Origin: Halieaceae bacterium
GTDB lineage: Bacteria > Pseudomonadota > Gammaproteobacteria > Pseudomonadales > Halieaceae
Direction: 5' to 3'
DNA: 12,271 nt
Assembly (NCBI GenBank): GCA_902518075.1
Contig: CABYEX010000037.1
Span: 1 to 12,271 of the forward strand
This document shows positions 7,104 through 12,271 of this stretch, piece by piece (position 1 is the first letter of the stretch; each line of letters starts with the position of its first letter). The notes below the pieces were generated by a model that worked only from the letters and a program-made list of their open reading frames with translations, made no database searches and was not told where the DNA came from. The translations under genes and the position numbers were made by a program.

Positions 7104-7118
7104 CCGCCCGGAGGGCGG
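7104..7118. repeat. GC-rich hairpin CCGCCC-GGA-GGGCGG
   Basis: A perfect 6-bp all-GC stem encloses a three-base loop. On the minus strand it is followed by TTCCTTATT, which is only loosely T-rich; on the plus strand no T-run follows. A weak minus-strand terminator is possible, but no minus-strand gene is seen to need one. Confidence 0.25.
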
Positions 7119-7450
7119 CGCGGCTTGAGGAGAATCTAAGTATCTGAGCTAACTCCCTTCTCTTCATGCATTACCTCGCCATCAATAAACTAAATCGCTG
7201 CCTTAATTTTAGGTGTCATGTAAGAGGAACTTAGGTATGGGGGGGTTGCCAAAGTAGCTATTGCTATACTTGAGCCGCCACAGCTTGCCCCCGGCGGCGC
7301 TCACCTCGAGGTATAGCTGCCTCTCAACTTTGAGCCGGATTTTTTTCGGCTGGGTGTTGCCTTCTGGATTTGTGTGCTTGCGAGTGCCATGCCGGGGTGT
7401 CGACTTTGAATCGATCGGTTTCCAAGAAAACGTTATCTTTGTTCAGTGAG

Positions 7451-7508
7451 GAGTAGCGAACTTCCAGCTACGAGAGGCAGACGTTGTTGTGAGTCGCTAA
7501 CTTCCGAC
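7451..7508 (+). promoter_or_regulatory. Pair of 18-base near-repeats upstream of the M24 gene
   Basis: GAGTAGCGAACTTCCAGC (7451-7468) and GAGTCGCTAACTTCCGAC (7491-7508) agree at 14 of 18 positions and start exactly 40 bases apart, close to four helical turns. They lie 53-111 bases before the start codon of the M24 gene. Repeats in phase on one helix face suggest binding sites for an activator or repressor of the three-gene cluster. The repeat is seen directly; the regulatory role is inferred. Confidence 0.3.
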
Positions 7509-7561
7509 AACCGCTGAAGCTTGTGCGGGTCAACCCAGCGTAAATTTAGGTCACTAGCACT

Positions 7562-8896
7562 ATGAGGTCAGTTTTAATTCTGCTGGTAATGGTTTTTCTC
7601 GCCGTCCCAGCCGCAGCACAACAATCCAAGCAAAACTACGAGATTATGAGACTTATCCGACAGGAGAAGTTTGAGCTCGTCTTGCCTGGTGCGATGCGTG
7701 ATAACAACATCGATATCTGGGTGCATGTTGTTGAAAGCGGCCGCATGGATCCATTGGCGCTTGATCTGGGTGGATGGACCGAGTATCGATCATGGGAGCC
7801 GGTTTGCTACTACGTATTTGTCGATCACGGAGACCGAATCGAGCGCATCATTCTTGGTGGCGAGGATATTGATGGGCTATATGATCACCAGGGATCTTAC
7901 AGCGAGCTTCTCAGCATTATTGAACAGCGCGATCCGGACGTCATTGCTGTAAACATGTCAGATTCACACGGCATTGCGAACGGTTTGTCACATACCGAAT
8001 ATCTACGTCTCAGACATACTCTGGGAGACAAGTATAGTGGCCGACTCACTTCTGCGGAGAACTTGATTACCGATTTCCGAGTGCGCCGTGTGCAACGCGA
8101 GATCCTAGCGTTTTCTGATGCATTGGAGATTCAAAGGCAGGTCATGGAAGCGTCATTCAAAAGTATCGAGCCAGACAGGACTACGAGGGAAGATGCGGGA
8201 TGGTCGGCAGCAGATCGGCTGCTAGAGCAAGGAATTTGGCCGGGCTACCATGCGGCTACTTTGTTTCTGCCTTACATGCCCAGTGTTCAGACCCGTAAGG
8301 GCTCTAAAAGCGACTTGCTTGTGCGCGGGTCTCTTATCGCATGGGATATGGGTATTGCTTATTTGAACTTCGCTACTGACATCAAGCGTCATGGCTATAT
8401 TCTCGATGAGGGCGAGACTGATGTGCCGGCCGGACTCAAGCGCGCGTGGGAGAGTGGCAAGAAAATTCGCTCAATTTTGAAACGCACACTCGAAGTTGGC
8501 CGCACTGCGGGAGAGACTCACGAGACCATGGTTGCGGCGCTTGAGGCAGCCGGGTTTATATCAACGCCATCGGACGACCGCTCGTCGCAATACCGAGATC
8601 TTATGTTGAAACTCAGGGATTCTGACAAGATAGGTTTTACGATTGATTTCCATACAACTGGGAACACCAGCGTCAGCGATGCAGCACTTGGTGCGCAAAT
8701 TGCGCCGTGGCGCGTCAACCGAGCGCACCTGACGATCCAGCCAAATCATATCTTCGCGTTCGAGTTTTTTATTAATGCCTGGATACCGGAATGGGGGCGG
8801 CGCATTACGATTGGTTTTGAGGAGAATGCAATCGTCACAGATTACGGTGTCGAATACCTTTCTCCGCCAGAAGAAGAAATTTTCATCATACGTTAA
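7562..8896 (+). CDS. Exported M24 (creatinase/aminopeptidase fold) family protein
   Basis: This 444-residue protein begins with a clear Sec signal peptide (hydrophobic core LILLVMVFLAV, cleavage after AAA at 19). Residues 27-170 form a divergent creatinase-like N-terminal domain. The rest resembles the M24 pita-bread fold of Xaa-Pro aminopeptidases and related enzymes. Candidate metal ligands are Asp262 (AWDMG), Asp273 (ATDIKR), His364 (IDFHTTG), Glu401 (FAFEFF) and Glu420 (GFEENAIVT, followed by DYGVEYLS as in the usual TEDGVExLT). The helix before them (GLKRAWESGKKIRSI, 291-305) is also typical. The usual HGxGHxxG block is strongly altered, so the substrate or metal may differ. ATG 7562 has a weak AGGT about 10 bases upstream. 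It is the first of three co-directional genes for exported proteins; the next starts 31 bases downstream. A peptidase or amidase role in the periplasm is likely but not certain. Confidence 0.8.
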   Translation: MRSVLILLVMVFLAVPAAAQQSKQNYEIMRLIRQEKFELVLPGAMRDNNIDIWVHVVESGRMDPLALDLGGWTEYRSWEPVCYYVFVDHGDRIERIILGGEDIDGLYDHQGSYSELLSIIEQRDPDVIAVNMSDSHGIANGLSHTEYLRLRHTLGDKYSGRLTSAENLITDFRVRRVQREILAFSDALEIQRQVMEASFKSIEPDRTTREDAGWSAADRLLEQGIWPGYHAATLFLPYMPSVQTRKGSKSDLLVRGSLIAWDMGIAYLNFATDIKRHGYILDEGETDVPAGLKRAWESGKKIRSILKRTLEVGRTAGETHETMVAALEAAGFISTPSDDRSSQYRDLMLKLRDSDKIGFTIDFHTTGNTSVSDAALGAQIAPWRVNRAHLTIQPNHIFAFEFFINAWIPEWGRRITIGFEENAIVTDYGVEYLSPPEEEIFIIR

Positions 8897-8927
8897 CGCT
8901 TGTCGGTCGCGAGCCTCCGGAGTGAAC

Positions 8928-9821
8928 ATGAACAAGGCCAAGATTGTTATTTTAAGTATTACGTACTTGTTGAGTGCTTTGGTGACTTTAAACGCCTATG
9001 CGGCTCCCTCGCATCTGGCTGATTGTATTCTGCTCAAGCCGCTGGGTAACGTCCCGAGTAACATTTACAACGTGACCGACGTTGCACCTGCTGAGGGTAT
9101 AGAGCCATTTACCAAGGATCTGACAGCGTATGGCCTTCGGCTGGTCGGTCAAGACAAGGTTTCAGATGATTTTATGAGACTGGTCGGTCGAACTATTGTC
9201 GAGATTTTTCCTCAAGATGAAAAGCTCGACCTGGCTAAGCAACAGGAGGTTTTAGGAATACATTACCGTTATCGGGCATTCATCCCGATTCCGGTTGACG
9301 GCGACTTTAGCTACGAAGAAGAAAATCCAGAGCAGTTCGAGGCCTTGGTCCGAAACAATTCGATCTGCGACGTGATCATGCAGGGAAATGCTCCCCAAGG
9401 TCAGGTCATGGAGGTTATTGAACATATTCTGCACTTCGTCACCGACATAGGATTACATTACGCGTACCCGGATGCTTGGGGAATTAATGCGGATTCGAGT
9501 CTCGCGATTTCGATGCAAAAAGCAATTGACGCCGGTTACTACAAAGTAGCCAAATACGACGACGAGTTCGAAGATCAGGAGGTTGCTCACCGGGTGAAGA
9601 TGCAGGAGTTTGCTTACTGGTTCATCACAACGGCATGGAACCTGCAGGCACCATATGGGCCTATCGAAGAAGACGAGTGGACTATACGAAATGCCGCAGA
9701 GTTGCGTCAGAGGCTTCCTGAAATGTATGCAGTTTTCAATGACACGGTCGGTCGCATTATGGTCCCCCCGAGCATGGAGATTTTGAGAGAGATCGGTCCG
9801 CTAAGGAACAAGACTCAGTAG
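8928..9821 (+). CDS. Uncharacterised exported protein with an EHxxH motif
   Basis: The product has 297 residues and I do not recognise an established family. Residues 1-25 are a good Sec signal peptide (hydrophobic core IVILSITYLLSALV, AYA then APSH), so the mature protein is periplasmic or secreted. It has two cysteines near Cys33 and Cys147 that could pair. The most striking segment is VIEHILHFVTDIGLHYAYP (163-181), with Glu165, His166, His169 and His177 spaced as possible metal ligands; a second motif-like stretch is QEFAYWFITTAWNLQAPYGP (226-245). The chain is rich in acidic residues. ATG 8928 was chosen because GGAG lies five bases before it and the signal peptide starts there; an upstream extension to 8775 would overlap the M24 gene. 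The M24 gene lies 31 bases upstream and a CocE-type hydrolase gene 76 bases downstream, so it probably shares their substrate or pathway. Metal binding or enzyme activity is conjecture. Confidence 0.75.
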   Translation: MNKAKIVILSITYLLSALVTLNAYAAPSHLADCILLKPLGNVPSNIYNVTDVAPAEGIEPFTKDLTAYGLRLVGQDKVSDDFMRLVGRTIVEIFPQDEKLDLAKQQEVLGIHYRYRAFIPIPVDGDFSYEEENPEQFEALVRNNSICDVIMQGNAPQGQVMEVIEHILHFVTDIGLHYAYPDAWGINADSSLAISMQKAIDAGYYKVAKYDDEFEDQEVAHRVKMQEFAYWFITTAWNLQAPYGPIEEDEWTIRNAAELRQRLPEMYAVFNDTVGRIMVPPSMEILREIGPLRNKTQ

Positions 9822-9897
9822 CGATGGATGAATCCCGAATCCTCCCAGATCAGGCTAGTCCAATGGATCAAGTTCGTTAGCAGTCAAGGATATTCAT

Positions 9898-11799
9898 GTG
9901 CGTCAGCTATTTGCAATGATATTTAATCGGTCTCTCGTCCTCCTAGTTGTCACTGGTCTGGCGCACGCTGAGGTCAAGCACGTCAAATTGGAGGGCGAAT
10001 ATTATGGTCCCTTTGAAGTTCGCTTGGACGAAAGTGTGATGATCCCGATGCGGGATGGAACCCGATTGTCTACGGACCTGTATTTTCCGGTAGGGGCTGC
10101 CGACAAGCTGCCGACGATCCTGTTTCGCGACCCGTATAACAAGAATCGGGGTCGGGAGACTTCTGGAGAAAGTGTGCGATCGACAGAACATACCTACTTT
10201 TATGCGTCTCACGGATTCGTAGTGGCGAAGCAAGATAGCCGGGGCAAGCACGAATCGGAAGGCGTCTATTCGCCACCTCATGGCAATGAAGCGACTGACG
10301 GATATGATACGGTTGATTGGATTGCCCAGCAGCCTTGGAGCAACAGCAAAGTCGGCACCGGAGGGTGTTCTTATCCGGGCGAGACGCAGATGCTACAGGC
10401 ACCACTGATGAACCCTCACCTTGCCGCGATGATTCCGCAGGCAGCTGGCGGGCCCATTGGAGCGGCCAGCGGTAAATATAACTACTGGGCGGGCTTTCGT
10501 GGCGGCGTGCTCGACCATCGCGCAGGGATGACCTGGTACGCAAGTGCGGGCATCAAGTATTCGCTCAAGCCCCCGGCTGGCCTATCGGATGAAGAGGTGC
10601 GAGGTATTCGCAAGTTCTACAACCCCGATGCGTCTGTTTTACCCGAGATGGATTGGAACGAACTGATTTGGCATCTACCTTTGGTAGATGTCATGAATGA
10701 AGCGGGAGCGCCACCTAATGACTGGCACAAGCTAGTCACTACAAATTTCCTGGACGATTGGTGGCACGACGAGATGGGGTTCTATGACGGCTCGGAGAGC
10801 TTCGACGTTCCGGCCCTTCACATCAGTTCATTTTATGATCTTAGCGTCGATGATACAGCGTTCGCATTCAACTACTTCCGAGACCGGTCAATTTCACAGC
10901 GATCAGCAGACAACCAGTTCTTGATTCTTGCTCCCTCGGAGCACTGCGCTTGGACAGAAGCCACGGAAGCCACTGTAGTGGGTGAGCTGAGTATGGGGGA
11001 CTCCAGAAAAGACTGGAACAAGCTTTACCTCGATTGGTATACACATTGGCTCATGGGGCGCGAAAACGATATTACTGATATGCCCAAAGTCCAGTACTAC
11101 GTGATGGGTGCAAACGAGTGGCGTTCATCCGATGTTTGGCCTTTGGATGGTATTCGATATACAAAGTACTTCCTGCACAGCGGCGGTAATGCCAACAGTC
11201 GAGACGGCGATGGTCAGCTTTACACAGCGGCTCCTGAGTCCAACGGGTCCGACTCGTTCATCTATGATCCTGCAGATCCGGTTCCATCGGTGGGAGGTGC
11301 TAGGTTGCTCGGCGGAGCTAGGGATCAGGCGACGGTCGAGAGTCGCGGTGACGTACTAGTCTATACAACGCCTCCCCTCGACGAAGGGGTAGAGGTAACC
11401 GGCCCGATTAGCTTGGTGCTTTACATTTCGTCTTCGGCCAAAGACACGGACATAACCGCAAAGCTTGTCGATGTGCACCCTGACGGGCGTGCTTATAACA
11501 TCCAGGACGGCATACTGCGCTTGCGCTATCGTGACGGTTTTACTCAGAAAGTCTGGATGCAAGAGGGTGAGATCTATGAGGTTTCGATAGACATGTCCAT
11601 TACGAGCCAGTACTTCGCCAAAGGGCACAGGATTCGTTTGCAGGTTTCTAGCAGCAACTTTCCAAACTACGAGCGCAACCTGAATACAGGCGGAAACAAC
11701 TACGACGAGACGTCATGGGTGGTGGCTGAAAACACGATTTATTATTCTCCAGAGAATCCGTCTCACCTGCTACTACCGGTAATGCCGACTGCCGAGTGA
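9898..11799 (+). CDS. Exported CocE/NonD family serine hydrolase (S15 Xaa-Pro dipeptidyl-peptidase type)
   Basis: This 633-residue alpha/beta hydrolase of the CocE/NonD and X-Pro dipeptidyl-peptidase S15 group cleaves esters or amides, in known members acyl bonds such as in cocaine or N-terminal dipeptides. Residues 1-24 form a signal peptide ending AHA. The conserved opening MIPMRDGTRLSTDLYFP (48-64) is followed by RDPYNK and QDSRGKHESEG. The nucleophile is Ser158 in GGCSYPG (usual form GxSYxG), Asp314 lies in SSFYDL and His349 in APSEHCAW, so the triad is complete. Residues about 425-630 form the C-terminal jelly-roll domain, including SLVLYISSSAKDTDITAKLV and the terminal SSSNFPNYERNLN. 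The GTG start is supported by AAGGA seven bases upstream. It ends the three-gene cluster after the M24 and uncharacterised exported proteins. No terminator is clear downstream. The substrate is not known. Confidence 0.92.
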   Translation: MRQLFAMIFNRSLVLLVVTGLAHAEVKHVKLEGEYYGPFEVRLDESVMIPMRDGTRLSTDLYFPVGAADKLPTILFRDPYNKNRGRETSGESVRSTEHTYFYASHGFVVAKQDSRGKHESEGVYSPPHGNEATDGYDTVDWIAQQPWSNSKVGTGGCSYPGETQMLQAPLMNPHLAAMIPQAAGGPIGAASGKYNYWAGFRGGVLDHRAGMTWYASAGIKYSLKPPAGLSDEEVRGIRKFYNPDASVLPEMDWNELIWHLPLVDVMNEAGAPPNDWHKLVTTNFLDDWWHDEMGFYDGSESFDVPALHISSFYDLSVDDTAFAFNYFRDRSISQRSADNQFLILAPSEHCAWTEATEATVVGELSMGDSRKDWNKLYLDWYTHWLMGRENDITDMPKVQYYVMGANEWRSSDVWPLDGIRYTKYFLHSGGNANSRDGDGQLYTAAPESNGSDSFIYDPADPVPSVGGARLLGGARDQATVESRGDVLVYTTPPLDEGVEVTGPISLVLYISSSAKDTDITAKLVDVHPDGRAYNIQDGILRLRYRDGFTQKVWMQEGEIYEVSIDMSITSQYFAKGHRIRLQVSSSNFPNYERNLNTGGNNYDETSWVVAENTIYYSPENPSHLLLPVMPTAE

Positions 11800-12271
11800 A
11801 GGCATGGGGTGTTGACCGCGCATATGTCTTGAATTGGACGCTGCAGCTCTCACCCGATATGAAGATGTTCCACATTAGATGGTTTGCAAAGGCAAGGCAT
11901 GCACTTACCCCGTACTTGGCCAGTTTGGCCACATGCCTTAACTAAGCTTGACTGGCCTCACGGAAATTTCTGGACACGCTATCTGGTAGGTTTTATCAGA
12001 CCTCGGTGATCTCTCTGAAACTGGGCAGTCATGGTTGTTCAAGCTTGACTGTTACTCGGTGGCGCCCCAGACCTATGATGCTCCGCCCCCCCGCCCGCTG
12101 GATATTGAAAAAACGCGCAGTGAGAGCGTTGTTTGATCATCATCTGGATCTTAGTTCGCTAGGAGCCTGCTTAGAGAGACCTTGTGGAGATGGCTAAATA
12201 AAAGCGTGGTTGCCTCGATCAAAGGTGTTATCGGAACGGCCCGCTCAGGCGGCAAAAATTGCCTGCACGCA
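11800..12271. other. 3' region, no recognisable gene
   Basis: Frames here are short; the longest plus frame (12006-12197) has no ribosome-binding site, and its product (Arg/Pro-rich, MLRPPARW) matches nothing I know. AAGCTTGACTG occurs twice, at 11944-11954 and 12041-12051. A GGCAA-AAA-TTGCC hairpin lies near 12253-12265. The folded element at 11894-11939 is listed separately. Confidence 0.4.
11894..11939 (+). other. Two-part stem-loop downstream of the hydrolase gene
   Basis: AAGGCATG (11894-11901) pairs with CATGCCTT (11932-11939). Directly inside the 3' arm sits a local hairpin TGGCCA-GTT-TGGCCA (11917-11931), leaving a 15-base bulge on the 5' side. GGCCAGT at 11918-11924 can alternatively pair with ACTGGCC at 11951-11957. 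There is no U-tract. It could be a 3' UTR structure, a recombination site or a protein-binding palindrome. Confidence 0.3.

Larger units (their letters stand above)
6654..7561. other. Gene-poor region with small hairpins
   Basis: About 900 bases carry no credible gene. Frames at 6918-7139 and 7261-7449 are short, lack a ribosome-binding site and match no family. The region contains the stem-loops and near-repeats listed separately. No tRNA, insertion sequence or clear U-tract terminator is recognised. It may hold the leader of the downstream operon, a small RNA or decayed genes. Confidence 0.4.

Noticed and set aside
7333..7351. AGCCG-CGGCT hairpin with a T-run in the loop as a terminator
   Set aside because: The stem is only 5 bp and the T-run is inside the loop rather than after the stem.
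10070..10543. 157-codon open frame on the minus strand
   Set aside because: It is antisense to the catalytic domain of the CocE-type hydrolase and its product is Arg/Ser-rich with no motif.
11894..11939. Integron attC site
   Set aside because: The palindrome lacks the RYYYAAC/GTTRRRY core pair and no integron integrase or cassette array is seen.
1..12271. CRISPR arrays, complete insertion sequences, rRNA or complete tRNA genes
   Set aside because: No regularly spaced repeats, intact transposase gene or full cloverleaf was found on either strand by reading.

Overview
The window looks like accessory DNA from a free-living, aerobic, probably marine gammaproteobacterium. GC content is mid-range. 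A 23-base fragment matches the 3' end of a proteobacterial tmRNA gene. The genes are a Lol/Mac-type ABC exporter, a bacterial alternative oxidase and several Sec-exported hydrolases. The taxonomic guess is inference: there is no rRNA or other marker gene.

Positions 1-1020 are the scar of one or more integrative elements. There is the last ~35 codons of a tyrosine recombinase on the plus strand, then 20 bases later a short gene for only the C-terminal half of a FliG-like motor-switch protein. Converging on that gene is the N-terminal piece of a second integrase (DUF6538 type) on the minus strand. Just upstream of this integrase lie an inverted repeat and an orphan tmRNA 3' end, which is the classic attachment core for such integrases. 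The rest of the tmRNA gene is absent, so this looks like an internal or tandem att junction.

Positions 1020-1350 carry no gene but hold two neat stem-loops. Positions 1350-5616 are a tight three-gene operon with 4-base stop/start overlaps: a LolD/MacB-like ATPase, an 827-residue FtsX-family permease and a secreted CrtC/AttH lipocalin-like protein. The last gene probably handles or modifies the lipophilic cargo moved by the ABC pair.

Positions 5617-6080 show no convincing gene. Positions 6081-6653 encode a compact diiron alternative oxidase with every metal ligand conserved. Positions 6654-7561 are a second gene-poor stretch with small hairpins and a pair of 18-base near-repeats spaced 40 bases apart.

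Positions 7562-11799 hold three co-directional genes, all with signal peptides: a divergent M24 (creatinase/Xaa-Pro aminopeptidase fold) protein, an uncharacterised exported protein with an EHxxH motif, and a CocE/NonD-type S15 serine hydrolase. Together they suggest a periplasmic or secreted system for cleaving peptides, amides or esters, with an unknown middle component. The final ~470 bases have no clear gene but contain a two-part stem-loop.
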